NCBI RefSeq assembly: GCF_907164915.1
Contig: NC_061868.1
Location: 19,339,819-19,403,818 of the forward strand
Length of the DNA: 64,000 nt
Direction of reading: 5' to 3'
Source: Impatiens glandulifera
Taxonomy: Eukaryota; Streptophyta; Magnoliopsida; Ericales; Balsaminaceae
Within the stretch, counting starts at the first letter, position 1; each line of letters opens with the position of its first letter. The notes under the pieces were generated by a model. It was given only the letters and a program-made list of their open reading frames with translations, did no database searches and was not told where the DNA came from. The position numbers and the translations under genes were made by a program. Positions 1 to 11,676 of the stretch are shown in pieces.

Positions 1-401
1 GCACCTTCCGGTTGTCAACATCGGATCAGTAAATCATCATTGCTTTCCTCGTATTCTTCCGATCGGATCTTATCTTCTCTTATTCTTTCGAGACATGTCT
101 ATTTCGTCACCATACGTCATCTCTGCAGATAGAAGTGACCAGTTTTGTCTCTTACATAATATAGTTCGGCTGGAATGTGAAATTTTGTCTTTGCTGGCCG
201 GTCACCTGAGAGAGTAGAAACCGGTTCCTCTGATCTTGACTTGATCACTTGGAACTGATTTTCTTTGAAGTGTTTCAACAACCGGTTCATGATGCTCCAT
301 CCGATTCATACGATTTGATCTGCACCTGCACATGAAAGTTAACAATTGTTTAGTTTTTCTAGCCGGTTCCAAAAATTAACTTTACTTAATTTTTCTTATC
401 A
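1..401 (-). repeat. LTR remnant inserted in E1 gag (left edge)
   Basis: This stretch has no gag homology and abuts the E1 gag sharply. Read on the minus strand it begins TGATAAGAAAAATTAAG at 401 and is rich in CCGGTT words. It resembles the U3 end of the LTR family at 38839-40265, which also begins TGATAAGA on the minus strand. I infer the outer end of an LTR whose remainder lies left of the window. Its TSD cannot be tested here. It could instead be a deletion junction with unrelated DNA. Confidence 0.4.
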
Positions 402-1095
402 TTAGGGCAACTAGTGGCTCTTCTGCAGTCACCAGGGATTTGGTATTGATGGTGGATGAGGAGTGATCTTCTTCAATCCTTGAGTTCAACTCGAACTCAA
501 CAGCCTTGAGATCATAAATAAGATGAAAGAGCCCGATCTTTTTAAGGTCTTTGGACCCCCTCATATCCATGGTCTTTATTGCCCACTCTCTTGGTAATGC
601 TCGCATGACCTTGATAGAAATCTCCCTGTTGTTGTAGGTCTTACCAAGAATGGATAGAGTGGAGACAACCTTGCTGAACCTTGCGTCAAACTCAGTCATT
701 ATTTCTCTAGGACGCATTTTGAAGTTGTCGAACTGCTGAGTGGAAACCATAATTTTGTTCTCTTTGGTTTGGTCATTACCCTCACACAGTTGAGTGAGTC
801 TGTCCCAGATCTCCTTGGAAGTTTCACATTTGATGATGTAGTTGAACATGCTATCGTCAAGAGATCTGTACAGAACGTCCAATGCCATGTTGTTGAGGTT
901 ATTCCTCCTCTTATCTTCGCTGGTCCATTCAGATTTGTCCTTTTCGATTTTAATGGGACCATCTATGATAACACTCCACATATCATCATGAAGAGAGGAA
1001 GGATGAGCACAGACTCTCTACTTCCACAGAATATAGTTTTCTTTTGAAAACGTAGGGATTGCGGTGGCACTAGCATCTTTTGATATGGTCGACAT
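402..1095 (-). pseudogene. E1 copia gag (UBN2-type), broken
   Basis: Gag-like protein of a Ty1/copia element, the family that forms the virus-like particle. The natural start is the ATG ending at 1095 (MSTISKDAS...). A TAG follows about 26 codons later, in the conserved (D/N)W-K-I motif region. The frame then continues with WSVIIDGP, the EDKRRNNL block, KEIWDRLTQLCEG and the KIMVSTQQFDNFKM block typical of UBN2 gag. It ends at 402 where foreign DNA begins, so the zinc knuckle and all of pol are missing from the window. PBS and 5' LTR follow at higher coordinates. The assignment is strong. The gene is dead because of the stop and the interruption. Confidence 0.85.
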
Positions 1096-1125
1096 TTTTG
1101 GTGATGGCTTGAGAATAGAAACAGG

Positions 1126-1137
1126 GCTCTGATACCA
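1126..1137 (-). other. E1 primer-binding site
   Basis: The minus strand reads TGGTATCAGAGC, complementary to the 3' end of plant initiator methionine tRNA, the usual primer of Ty1/copia reverse transcription. It lies 2 bp inside the LTR edge at 1140, which fixes E1 as minus-strand with its body to the left. Confidence 0.9.
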
Positions 1138-1139
1138 CT

Positions 1140-2559
1140 TGTTAGGATCAGAGTAATCAATAGAGACGAGGGTCTAGCTATTGATGACAACTTATGAAAA
1201 ACGGTTTGATGGAAATCCTGTTAGGGATTAATATCACTTTCTTTTATTCACAAACCTTTGCAAACTCTTGAAGAGATTTAAGTGCGGAACTGTTTGCTCA
1301 GGTTTGAACATACGAACCAATGAGAGAAAGAAAGACAGAGTGTAACTGACACAACAAGTTGTTTATGGATGTTCAGAGAAAAATCTCTTACGTCATCCCT
1401 TATTTCATAACCGGAAGGATTTCACTATATTTCTTTGAATCAAATACCGTTTACTGGATAGCTAACACTCTGTTAAATAGAACAAGCTCTGTTCAACTTA
1501 CAATACGATTAAGAATATTTCTGAGCTAGACAGATTTTGATTCTCTCTTGAACTTGAAGATGTACAAATCAGTAAGTGCAAGAGTATGAGATTGATAATA
1601 GGTAAGGCTAGTAAGCTCAATACTTCGTAAGGCTCGTTGTAAGGTGTTTACCTGAACCGTTGTCCTTAAGGATCTATTTGTAGATTCAGGACACCAATGG
1701 TCGAATCATCTAGATGGACACGTGGCAAGCGCCTTCCTCCATAGTATAAGAGTACAACAGGCTCTATGCACAAGGATCGTGGCCGTACCAAATTGGTAGT
1801 GCACTAGATATTCTTCTAGAACTGTCCTTTACTGAACAAGTAGTGGGAGGAATATTCGTGTACGTGGCGTTCATTTATTGGATATAAATAGCTGGCATAC
1901 CGGACTTCACAAATGAGTGGAGCAGGAGTAGCGTACAGCTAGCAGATCGTGGGTACATGTATGCTAACTTCAAGAAGCTGCTGAAGCGAGGCATTAGACG
2001 TGCTACATTAGATTACCAAGTCTAAGAGAGTTAGACGTCGACGTCTAATAGCGAGATCCATTAGACCACCAAGTCTAATGGAGTTAGACTGCACGTGTAA
2101 CTACGTATCTGTTAGACTTTACGTCTAACTATGTATCTATTAGAGTGCATGTCTAACTACGTATCTGTTAGACTACACGTCTAACTACGCATCTGTTAGA
2201 ATGCACGTCTAATTACGTATATTTTAGACTGCACGTCTAACTACGTATCTATTAGACTGCACGTCTAACTACGTATTTGTTAGACTACTCGTCTAACTAC
2301 GTATCTGTTAGACTGTACGTCTAACTACGTATTTGTTAGACTGCACGTCTAACTACACATCTGTTAGACTGCACGTCTAACTACGCATTTATTAGACTGC
2401 ACGTCTAACTACGTCTAATGCATGTTTTATTTCATGTCTAATTTAGCATATTTTTGATGCACTTGCATAAAAACAATTAGACGACTTAGCTTCATTCTTA
2501 ATCAAAGTTTTACTAATACATCATTAAAATGACGTTAGTCAAACTAATTTGATCCAACA
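1140..2559 (-). repeat. E1 5' LTR (1420 bp, family A)
   Basis: It runs from TGTTAGGATC at 1140 to ATCCAACA at 2559, giving TG...CA ends. On the minus strand it starts TGTTGGATCAAATTAGTTTGACT, close to the E3 and E5 LTR starts (TGTTGGGTCAAATTATTTTGACT), so it belongs to the same family. It holds the conserved block at 1362-1406 and a 28-bp tandem array at about 2080-2425. The right edge cuts the integrase frame of E2, so E1 inserted into E2. The second TSD copy lies outside the window. Confidence 0.8.
2080..2425. repeat. 28-bp tandem array in E1 U3
   Basis: About 12 copies of a 28-bp unit, consensus CTACGTATCTG followed by TTAGACTGCACGTCTAA. Each unit contains an interrupted palindrome (GTTAGAC and GTCTAAC arms around 5 bp) and two ACGT cores. 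The same unit in opposite orientation fills the E3 LTR. It is diverged by point changes and is not a CRISPR array, because there are no spacers. Confidence 0.9.
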
Positions 2560-3365
2560 TCCTATTAGTGAATTTGGTTCCTTTATTACTTTTAATTTTG
2601 TTAACGTGTACATATTTCTCATTTTGTATTCTTCTAAGCATCTTAATCAGATTTGAAGTAGCTTGATTTTTATAAACGAAGAAAATAATCCATGTATATC
2701 TAGAATAGTTATCAATAATTACCATAGTAGAGTTCATTCCTCTTAAGTTGGTTACACTAATCGGTCCGAAAAGATCCATGTAAAGTAGTTTTAAGCATCT
2801 GCTGGATTGAATGTTTCCTTTACTTTTGAAAGTAGATTTCATTTGTTTACCCATTTGACATGAAACACATACTTTCTCTTTTGAAAACTTCATATTATGA
2901 ATTCATTGAACTAGTTCTTTTGTACAAATATAGTTGATTGTTTTAAAATTCAAATGATTTAGTGTTTTATGCCCAAGCTAGTTTTGATCATTTTTAGTAA
3001 TCATGCATACAGAGATAGAACATTTAACTTTCCAGTCTACTTTGTAAATGTTTCAAATCATATGCCATGTTAATAAGGTACTGCCCTGTTGATTCTTAAT
3101 TAAGCATGCTTGTTTTCGAAATTCAACGGTGTATCCTATGTCACACATTTGACTAATACTAATCAGGTTAAAGCATAAATTTACAACAAGTAATACATTA
3201 TTTATAGTTAAGTTGTCATGGACAATCTTACCCCTACCCACAACCTTACCCTTGGAGTTATCTCCAAAGATGATCTTTGAATCGGATTCCTTCACAATAT
3301 CAGTTAACAACTTGCCGTTTCCTGTCATGGGCCTAGAGCATCAGCTTTCCAAATACCATTTTGAG
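2560..3365 (-). pseudogene. E2 copia protease and integrase remnants
   Basis: Two blocks of a copia pol. At 3053-3365 is the aspartic protease region (MTGNGKLLTD, then FGDNSKG, then LISISQMCD). Its DSG active site has become ES followed by a stop, so it cannot be active. At 2560-3050 are the GAG-pre-integrase zinc motif (CVSCQMGKQ) and the integrase core start (LYMDLFGPI, NYSRYTWI, then KSNKGTKFTN, in which the second catalytic Asp of the usual RSDxGTEF is replaced by Asn). The frame stops where the E1 LTR begins at 2559, so the catalytic Glu, RT and RNase H are absent. Confidence 0.85.
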
Positions 3366-3431
3366 TCCTCCAATCTCTTAATCTGTTTGCCTTGAAAAAT
3401 ATAGCTATTTACACCTTTTTGGTACCCACAT

Positions 3432-5166
3432 TTAATTGGGTTCACGATTAATTAGTCCCTTAGAAATCCATACTCGAATTAATCGAATAATTTTCCTTGT
3501 AACTATCTTAATACTTCTACTTGTATCCGCCTTAACATCTCTGTGTCTGCCTTTGAACACCTCATTGTGTTGTGGTGATAATCGTTGATGGAACTTTTGT
3601 GACTTTCTGTCGTATTCTTGTCTAACCGACCGATTGACTTTTCTTCTCTCAATGTTAAACCATCGCAGCTTGTCGGTTGGTCCTACATATGTTGGTTCTT
3701 TTTCTAGTTTTGAATCGTGACTTGCTTCATTGTCGGTTGATGTTCTCTTGACAAAGTTTATAAATGGAAACTTGTCTTTACTGAGTTTCAACTCTTTGCA
3801 GTTAGATGATTTAGACTTATCTAGATTGCTATTGTCATAGCCTATACCAAACATGCAACTATAAGGTCTTTGATGACTTGTCATCTCGCTCACAGCATCT
3901 CCAGATCTCTTCTATGCATCAATCAGATATTTAGTTCTTTCATTTTCTTGAGTCAACGATTGGACTGTCTCCTTGAGCTTTTCATTCTCAAAGGATAGTT
4001 CAATTGTTCCACAAGTTTGAGAATTTAGCTGAATTGGTGTGAGATTAAATAGGTTCCTGTACTCAATGACCATGTCATTGGGTACAATAATCAAAGCTTC
4101 TCAAGTGAACTCCTTAGAGGCAAAGTCAAATACCTCTTCCTCGTTTGCCATAAGACATCTGATTCCTTCGTCATCACTATCTGATTCGTTATGCGCCCAC
4201 TGGATTCCACCATCATCAGCTAATAATTCCTTTTGGATCTCCTTACCTTGACTTTTACTAGTGATCTTCCCTTTGGTTCTGATCAGTTGACTTTATATCG
4301 TCCCTTCGTGGCTTCCTGCACTCCGACCTATAGTGACCTAGAGCATCACAATTAAAACAGCGAACATTAGCTTTATTACCATTAGAGTAGTTGCAGTTAT
4401 ATGAGTTGGTAGGTTTGTTCTTCTTCATGAACTTTCCGAACTTCCTGAGAGCATGGTCATCGCATCATCGTTGAACTGTTCAGCCGATTTGACAGGTACT
4501 GGAGTTGCTTCTTCTACGGAAGTCATTAGGGCTCTAGTAGCTGTTGACGTTGAGGCTTCATCTTCATTTCTTGAGTTCATCCCAAACTCATAAGCTTCTA
4601 GATCTTCGAAGACATTATGCAACTTCAACTTATTAAGACCTTTTGATTCTCTCATCACCATAGTTTTGACATCCCAAGTGCAAGAAAGCGACCTTAGAGC
4701 TTTGACAATTGTTTATTTGTTATCGTATTTCTTTCCAATAAGTGAGAGTTCATTCACAATGCTTGTAAAATGATCACCAAATTCCTTTATTATTTCTCTT
4801 GGGCACATCTTGATGTTTTCAAATTTTTGAGTAGCAACCATGATCTTGTTTTCCTTGGTTTGCTCGTTTCCTTCGTGAAGTTGGATGACTGTTTCCCATA
4901 CTTCTTTGCAGTAGTGCATTCTATGATTTTAGAATATGTGTTCTTGTCCAAGGTTTTTAGATGGCATATCTGCCAAGACCGTCAAGGTTGTTCCTTCTTT
5001 TGTCCTCCCTGGTCCACTCTCTCCTTTCCTTGTTAATTATAATTGGACCATCAAAGATGACAAACATCATCTCATCATCTATGGTGATTAGGTGCACTTG
5101 AATACATAGCTTCCAATAAAAAAAGTCTTCGCTTTCAAGCAGTGGAGGATTGTCGCTGTAAGACAT
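3432..5166 (-). pseudogene. E2 copia gag, broken
   Basis: Gag of the same element as the neighbouring protease. The preferred start is the ATG at 5166 (MSYSDNPPLLESEDF), just inside the PBS. Recognisable blocks are WTREDKRRNNL, KEVWETVIQLHEGNEQT, KIMVATQKFENIKM and FEDLEAYEFGM. A zinc knuckle of the CX2CX4HX4C type (CFNCDALGHYRSEC) lies at about 4310-4362. Several frameshifts and stops split it into at least six frames. The C-terminal part (3432-4094) is the low-complexity linker before the protease. Its closest relative in the window is the gag of E4. Confidence 0.85.
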
Positions 5167-5201
5167 GGTGACGTCTGGTTGCTTGAGTATAGAGACTAGT
5201 T

Positions 5202-5213
5202 GCTCTAATACCA
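5202..5213 (-). other. E2 primer-binding site
   Basis: The minus strand reads TGGTATTAGAGC, one mismatch from the initiator-Met tRNA complement. It lies 2 bp inside the LTR start at 5216. Confidence 0.8.
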
Positions 5214-5215
5214 CT

Positions 5216-5584
5216 TATTAGGATCGGAATCACCGAAGGAGACTGGGGGTCTCTATAGGATGAACGCTTACACACACGCCGATTGATACTAACCTTGTTA
5301 GAGGTTAATATTAGTCTCAATACTTCGTAAGTTGTCACAAACTTTTGAACAGAGTTCAAGTGCGGAACTGTTCGTTTTAACTTGAAGCAACACAAGCACG
5401 GTTTAAACATCAACAAGAGAACACAAAGTAAAAGAGAAACACAATACATGATTTATGGATGTTCAGATATAAAGCTCCTACGTCACCCCTTCTTCTCAAA
5501 CGTTGAGAAGGATATTCACTCAGAATATTCAAGCAGTTTATAGTACATATGTGGAACACCCGAGGCTTATTTACTAATCATTTT
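5216..5584 (-). repeat. E2 LTR, left part (interrupted by E3)
   Basis: The inner end of the E2 LTR (TATTAGGATC, a one-base variant of TGTTAGGATC) lies next to the PBS. It carries the conserved transcribed block at 5452-5496. The LTR is cut at 5584 by plus-strand E3 and resumes at 33314. A paralogous uninterrupted LTR in E12 (around 59160-59260) reads across the junction, confirming that the two parts belong together. Confidence 0.8.
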
Positions 5585-5909
5585 TATTGGGTCAAATTAT
5601 TTTGACTAAGTGTCAAAGTAGTTTGACTATTAGAATTTTGATGATGAATGTACATAAAACTCAATCTATGTCGTCTAATCGTTTTTGGTACATGTGTATC
5701 GAAAACAGGTTATATTAGACTAAGTCTTAATGAGGTTTGTTAGACTGATTGGGCATTAGATGCATTGAGTTAGACGTACAGTCTAACAGACGTAGTTAGA
5801 CGTACAATCTAACTGATACGTAATTAGACTTGAAGTCTAACGGATACGTAGTTCGACGTGCAGTCTAACGGATACGTAGTTAGACGTGCAATCTAACATA
5901 TACGTAGTT
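5585..5909 (+). repeat. E3 5' LTR, first part
   Basis: Matches the start of the 3' LTR at 30514 almost base for base, then enters the 28-bp TTAGACGTGCAGTCTAAC array, where E4 is inserted. The second part of the LTR lies at 29207-29420. Confidence 0.85.
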
Positions 5910-7184
5910 TGTTAGGATCTAGGTCGAGGCTGGCGGATCGGGGTCTGGCCGGTTAGCTTTTTTAACGGTTGGTGTTTAATCCGGTTAGAGATTAACACCG
6001 GGTTTCAATACTACACAAACTGTCACAAATCCTTGAACCGAGTTCAAGTGCGGAGATGGTTTGTTTCAGGTTGAAGCAACACACACACAGAATGAATAAA
6101 GATAGAATCTGGATAATATCGGTTTGGAGATTAGGAGGTCGGTTTAAGGTATAGTGAATCAGTTAGAACGGTGCAAGTTGGTTAGGGTGAGTCGGTTAGA
6201 ACGTAGAGCCGACATAAAGTAAAGAACAAGACAAAGGTTTTTATGGATGTTTGGAGATAAAACTCCTACGTTACCCCTTCTTCTCGAAACCGCGAGAATG
6301 ATATTCACTAAGGAATACACGAACACAATATGCGATCGAGACTTATTTGCTGCTCGATAAACACTCGTACAATTCTCACAGAAATTGTAATCTCACTTCA
6401 AATGCACACTTAAGCTTTTTAATCTTAAAGAGATAAACACAACTTGTAACTTGGGTTGTTGGAACTCTTAAATGTTGTATCTTGTAACTTATGAAACTCA
6501 AAGAACTGCATTTACTCCTCTTCAGCTCCTTCTTTTATAGGTGAAATGTGCCAACGGTCACATTTCTTCAACGGATACCTTCAGGGTAATACTTGAATCT
6601 GATTGGTTGAGCAGAGGTTCAGTATTGCAGTACTGGTGGTTTAAGCTTCCAAGGCATAGTTCAAACCGACTAGGTTTGTGTTTTACTTAATATAGCAACT
6701 GTCGGTTGGACAGTTGCCTGCACCTAGAAGGTTGTGCCTCCGACTTATCTGAGTGTTAAAAGATCTCTTCAGGCAATCTTCTGTAGCCTGCAGAGTATCA
6801 TCAGACTTGTATGGATATAGTAATGTTACAGTCTGTTCCTTTGATATCATCCTCTGCATATACCCAAAGTGTCTGTTTACACCGATTTGTAGATTGTACT
6901 TAGTTTGATAGTTCTGACTTCTTTCTTAAGTAGTCTCTTCATCGGTTTTCCGGTTGGATACTGCATTTCGGTTTGGGATGTCTACCGGTTGTTCATAGCT
7001 TTAGGTTAACCATATAGCTTTTCGGTTTTGGATACATCCTCTGCTTCTTCTAACCGATCTTGACTTCTTCATCGGTTGGATTCTTGATCGGTTAGAGTTT
7101 TGACCGTTCTTAGTTCTTAACCGATCTTGCACAGGAAATTTGTTTTTGTTAAGTTCTTATTTTAACCGGTCTAATTTATCTAAC
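5910..7184 (-). repeat. E4 3' LTR (1275 bp, family C)
   Basis: Pairs with 27933-29206 (1274 bp), and the two appear nearly identical by eye. On the minus strand it starts TGTTAGATAAATTAGACCGG and ends GATCCTAACA. U3 is rich in CCGGTT words. The conserved block lies at 6241-6283. The polypurine tract sits at its right edge. Confidence 0.9.
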
Positions 7185-7600
7185 AATTTCTTCCTTTTTG
7201 ATTATTTTATTTAAAATATTCAAAATCATGTAAGAAGTAAGAAGTAGGCCAGTTGTTTTAAAAATTTGTTTGGCCGGAATTTTGAAAAAGACTTAGAAAA
7301 AATTTTGGAAAAAATTTTTGGAAAAATTTGTCTTTGAAGAAAAATTTTATATCATCAATTTCTCCTTTTATGATTATTTTATTTAAAATATTGAAAATCA
7401 TGTAAGAAGTAAGAAGTAGGCCGTTGTTTTAAAATTTTGTTTGGCCGGATTTTTGAAAAAGACTTAGAAAAAGTTTTGGAAAAATTTGTCTTTGAAGAAA
7501 AATTTTATCTTATCAATTTCTCTTTTTTTGATTATTTTATTTAAAATATTCAAAACAATGTAAGAAGTAAATTGTAGGCCGGTTTCCAAAAATATTTTAT
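7185..7600 (-). repeat. Three tandem polypurine-tract modules in E4
   Basis: Three direct repeats begin at about 7184, 7357 and 7515 (about 173, 158 and at least 85 bp). Each starts AATTTCTCCTTTTTGATTAT, and its reverse is a purine run followed by TG. On the minus strand each is a PPT able to prime plus-strand DNA synthesis. The middle units share AAATTTGTCTTTGAAGAAAA. A single-unit version is part of the LTR at 40084-40265. Confidence 0.85.
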
Positions 7601-7659
7601 ATATATATAAACTTAAGAAATATAATAAAGTTAACATAAATAAAAGATAATTAAAAATT

Positions 7660-10391
7660 CTATTCCCTCTTCTTAGGCATGTATCTCTCCCGTAGGTATT
7701 CAGCCATCACTCCCTTTCCCGGATTGCAGGGATCGACGCCAACTCTGGAGGAAGATGCTTGATCGCCCGAGGTTTCGGTGAATGGTGAAACCTGTGAAGG
7801 AACCAAGGAACCAATCTGATTGGAACCGCCTCTAGATCCCGCCCTCTTTTTTGCATCGGTATATCCTCTTCCTCGACCTCTTCAACTTCTGGTGAAACCG
7901 GGTTGGGTGGAGGAGCAACAATCGGTTCAGTAATATCGTCCAGCAGCTATTGAGTCTGTTTAGCCGCTGCTTTCTTGGAGGCCTTTCTCTTTCTGGTTGC
8001 CGAACCGGTTGATGGAGTAGCCGCCTTTGATTTCTTATTGGCATCAGCGATATCTTCTAATATCAGATGTTGTTGGAATAGCCGAGCCGAATCCTCATTT
8101 GCTTGAACCGCTTTTTCCGGTGCGGCATTTTCCATCACTTGACAATGTTTAGCCATGGCTGCATCCTTCTGTTCCCTTTCCTTCTGAAGCCGTATTTTCT
8201 CGTCTTCGGCTTCTTGGATCTTTTGAGCTGCAATCTCGTTCTCTTTTTCAAGCGCTTCGTCGGCCGCTAGCTTGCCCGCGATCATCTCCGTCAACTGTTC
8301 GGATACCGCTTTTAGCTCGGCTTGGGTCTGGGCATGCTTTTCTTCAAGCGCTGCCATTTTTTCAAGTATTGAATTGGCCTTATTGCCGTATTGGAACAGC
8401 CCCTCTTCAAGAAATGTCATCCTTTGATCCATTGTCGTATGTTGTTGGGCGGTATTGTTGTGACCCTCTTCAAGAGTCATTAGCCTCTGATCCATTAAAT
8501 CGAGCCACTGGTCGGTTTGAGCAAGATCGTTCTCCAGATTTGTAGTTCTTTCTGTCGTGGAGCTGAACAGTTGGTCGGTCAGGCCGTAGTTATCTTCAAC
8601 GACTGTAAGCCGTTGAACCGCAGAGTTCAGTTTTTCACCGGTAGACTCAATTAACCGGTTGGATTTCTTTGCTCTTTCCTTCATTTTCTTCTGCCACGGC
8701 ATGATGGCATCATTACAAAATTCCTCGATTAAGTCAATGACCTTGTCCTTGGTTAGAGTAAGCGCCGGCGTTTTGTCGGTTTGTGGAGACCCGGGCCGAT
8801 CGGTGAACAGAGTATCCGTTTCGGTTTCAAATCTGTTGACTGTGGGTTCCGTTGGACGAGAGGCATTCTCGGCCTCATTCGGATTCGGACCGCTGTTGGA
8901 TTCGGAACCGTCATAATCTTGAGGATGAGATCTGGAAAAGTGTGAGGCCTCTTGATGACCGGGTTCCGATTCTAACCGTGTCATCTCATCGGTTAGCTCT
9001 CGTTCCTTAGCCGTTAACATTTCCAGCACTAATACATCAAGCTGGGTTTTCTCCTCTTTAGGGACATTCTTTTCACGAAGGTGACGGATGTGGTCGGTGA
9101 GTTCTATCAACCGGGCGTGTGGTTCAACCATCCTTCCTCTTCGAAGAGCGGTGACCACGCTCTTAGTCTTCGTAAAGTCGAGCATCGACCTTTCCATCTC
9201 CACCAGTTTTTCATATCCCTGATGAGCGGGATGCGCTGGTAACATGTCGACATAACAGACTTCATGTCGTTCTAGAGCCCATTGAAAGTAAATATTGCTC
9301 GCAACATGAGCCTGCTTGAAAAGTTGTTCTATTATTTGGGAGACAAGTTCCTCTCCCAGTTGTCGAACGTTGTCGTCCGCGGTTTCAAATACCTCCGGTC
9401 GCCTGGCTAAACCGGTTTCATCATTAACAGTTCTGGCCGGTTGTTCTTCATTGACGACCTTCCCTTCCCTTTGTCTAACCGATTCTCCTCGGTGTTATTA
9501 GAGTTGGTGCGGCTAGAGTTAGACCCGGAATTCTCCGGATTAGGATTGTCAGCTTGAATATTAGCTGATCCGGATGTGTGTGGAACCGCCTTGCTTCCGG
9601 ATTGTTCACCCGCCGGAGCCTTTTTCTTTCTACGCTGCGATTTCCTAGGACGAATGTTTGATTGTTTACCGGATGAGACCTTCACTCTGCCCGGTCGAAT
9701 CGTTGTTCCCAAGAAGTGAGAAGATCTTATTATCTTACTAGAGGAATAATAACACTCGGCCGGTTTCGGCATTTGAGTGGCGCATCAGCTTGCCGAGAGG
9801 AACGGGGTATCCCCAAGACTGTTTTGAAGACAAATCCACCATCTCACACAGATTGGAGAAAACAACCTTGGCCTAGTTGATCTTAATGCCTCTGACCAAG
9901 CCGGCCAGCATCTCAATTTTCAAACGTGTGAGGTTATCGTAGTTGCCTCCTCTTCCTTGGACCGATTTTGAGAGAATCTCGCAAAGTGGCCTGTATGCCG
10001 GTTTGAGGTCCATTTTCTTACCGGACACCATTATCAGTTGGTTAGTATCCGATACATCACACTGAACCGCAAGGAGTTCGTCCTCGTTCGTTTCCACGGA
10101 GAAGTCACTCCCTTCTGTCGGTAAGCGGAGAACTTCAACAACCGATTCTTTTGTAAGTTTAAACGGTTTTCCACCGACCGTTGCGGATATAATTCCTTCA
10201 TTGAGTACGGAAGTTTGGAAAAACTCTGTGACCGTGTCTTGATACTGGACGAACGGTTCATTCAGAAAGTTTTCAAGACCCGAGGCAGATATGAGATTTA
10301 GCACCTATTTAACCTCTATCGATCCGTTGGTTTGAATTTCTTCGAAATCCACTTGGAAGATGTGAGTGAAGAGGACAAAATCACGACCCAT
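7660..10391 (-). pseudogene. E4 accessory gene 1, long form
   Basis: Long accessory protein after pol, of unknown function. It starts at the ATG ending at 10391 (MGRDFVLFTHIFQVDFEE). The N-domain has QVDF, ASGLENFL, LPTEGSDF and the GIKIN-stop-AKVVF segment, where the family has NW. A disordered basic stretch follows (RPRKSQRRKKKAPAG), then a second conserved block (YEKLVEMERSMLDFTKTKSV) at about 9210-9150. After this comes a long coiled coil with repeated TxxLExxxxQxDQ heptads (8600-8300), and a basic end, MPKKRE. Breaks: TAG at about 10306, TAG at the NW motif (about 9870), two frameshifts (about 9770 and 9430), and a TAG near 7944 before the last 95 codons. The frame would be roughly 900 codons. 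The protein looks nucleic-acid-binding and self-associating, but that is inference. Confidence 0.75.
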
Positions 10392-10498
10392 TTAGCTTGG
10401 AGACACCGAAGCTGGAAAGATTAAGAGCTTAAGGATAAGTTGAATGCTAGAGAGAGAAAGTAGATTCGCAGAAGAAGGAAATAAAATGGCGAATGAAG

Positions 10499-10508
10499 GT
10501 ATTAATAG
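10499..10508 (-). promoter_or_regulatory. TATA-like element before accessory gene 1
   Basis: The minus strand reads CTATTAATAC about 110 bp upstream of the ATG at 10391, followed by a CT-rich leader (TTTCTCTCTCTAGC). This is weaker than the matches before genes 2 and 3. Confidence 0.35.
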
Positions 10509-10895
10509 GTAGCGACCTGGAATACGAACCGACGCGAACCGTCACATCAAGAAAGGGCGCCAATTTTCCCTCCAAAATGAGTTGGCGGTAAGTCTTTGGG
10601 CGGCAACCTTTTGGTGGGAGTTCTTTTGGCGGGAAGTTATTAGAGCGGTTAATCTTTTAACCGATGATTAAGGAGGCGGTGATTTAACCGGTGATTAGTG
10701 AAGCGGTAAGCGATTTTAACTGGTTGTGAATTTAAACCGATATTTGAACTTTATAATTTTGAACCGATTTTCGAATTTTATAATTTAAATTCATATTTGA
10801 TTAACGAAGAAGACATAATAATGAAATAATGATAGAACCGATATTAAGATCGGTTGGAAATACAAATACAAGGGTAAGATTAACCGTCCTAGAAC

Positions 10896-11590
10896 CTAAA
10901 TCATTCTAGAGATTTTGTCGTCCGCCATTTCCTCGTTTAGAATGTTTGAGGGATTCACCGGTATACCTGGTCCAAGATTTGGAATGCAGGCCCGAATGAC
11001 CCGGCTCAGTTGAGGAGCATAGCCGAACCGTTTCTTCGTTTCGACCATAGTTTTCAAGTTGTTAAAGATGACCGATGCCCAGTTGATGGGGGTATTGCTG
11101 ACGATATAGGTCATCATGTCGAAAGCTCTTCTAGAGTAGTTTTGATTTGGAGATTGGCAGATGATCGACCGGTTAACGATCTCATGCAGGAGTTGGATGT
11201 GGGGAGCAAGAGTGGCGTTAAGGCCGTGATTTTCCACCGGTGTTTTGGATCCGGAGAACAGTTCAGCGTAATCAACAGCTGCCCTGCCCACCCTTGAAGG
11301 AAAGTCCGAGAACTCCTCGGTTGGGAGATTAATACTCCCGACGAGTCCGCTCTCAGGGAGAATGATGGCATTGTTTTTCACGGTGGAGACAATGGCACGT
11401 TGAGCATATATGCATTGTTGAAAAATTCCAGTACCTTTGGAATAAACAGAGGTCCGGATTCTTCTAAGAAATTACGAAGTTCGGTTTCGTCTAGGGATTC
11501 AAAGATTAATTCCCTTGTTTCCACGTCTTCCATGTCGAGTAAAGAATCGAAATCGATGCAAAGATAGTTTTTGAGAGTGCGACGAGACAT
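10896..11590 (-). pseudogene. E4 accessory gene 2, short form
   Basis: Paralogue of the neighbouring accessory genes, N-domain only (about 231 residues). It starts MSRRTLKNYLCIDFDSLL at 11590. Motifs in order: CIDFDS, LRNFLEESG, VLEFFNNA, then after a frameshift AIVSTVKNNA, LPTEEFSDF, INWASVIFNNL and the end DDKISRMI. The frameshift sits in an ATATATG run near 11405. It is otherwise open. There is no coiled coil or basic tail. It is separated from gene 1 by about 504 bp and from gene 3 by about 416 bp, each spacer with a TATA-like site. Function unknown. Confidence 0.75.
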
Positions 11591-11668
11591 TTTTCAGATC
11601 TTGCTAAGAGAGATAGAGAGTAAAAAATATTTTGTTTTGAGGTGTATTGGGATGAGAGGGAGAGGTTT

Positions 11669-11676
11669 CTTAAATA
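11669..11676 (-). promoter_or_regulatory. TATA element before accessory gene 2
   Basis: The minus strand reads TTTCAAATCTATTTAAG, 80 bp upstream of the ATG at 11590. The same words (TTCAAATCTATTTAAG) stand before the accessory gene of E10 (49819-49826), although the two elements are otherwise highly diverged. This supports a conserved promoter. Confidence 0.6.

Noticed and set aside
1126..1137. tRNA-Met gene fragment
   Set aside because: Only the 12-base primer complement is present at each such site, always 2 bp from an LTR end. It is a PBS, not a tRNA gene.
2080..2425. Regular palindromic repeats resembling a CRISPR array
   Set aside because: The units are contiguous with no unique spacers, lie in a plant LTR and recur in other LTRs of the same family.
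8659..8916. 85-codon plus-strand frame with a hydrophobic start
   Set aside because: Antisense shadow of the coiled-coil part of E4 accessory gene 1.
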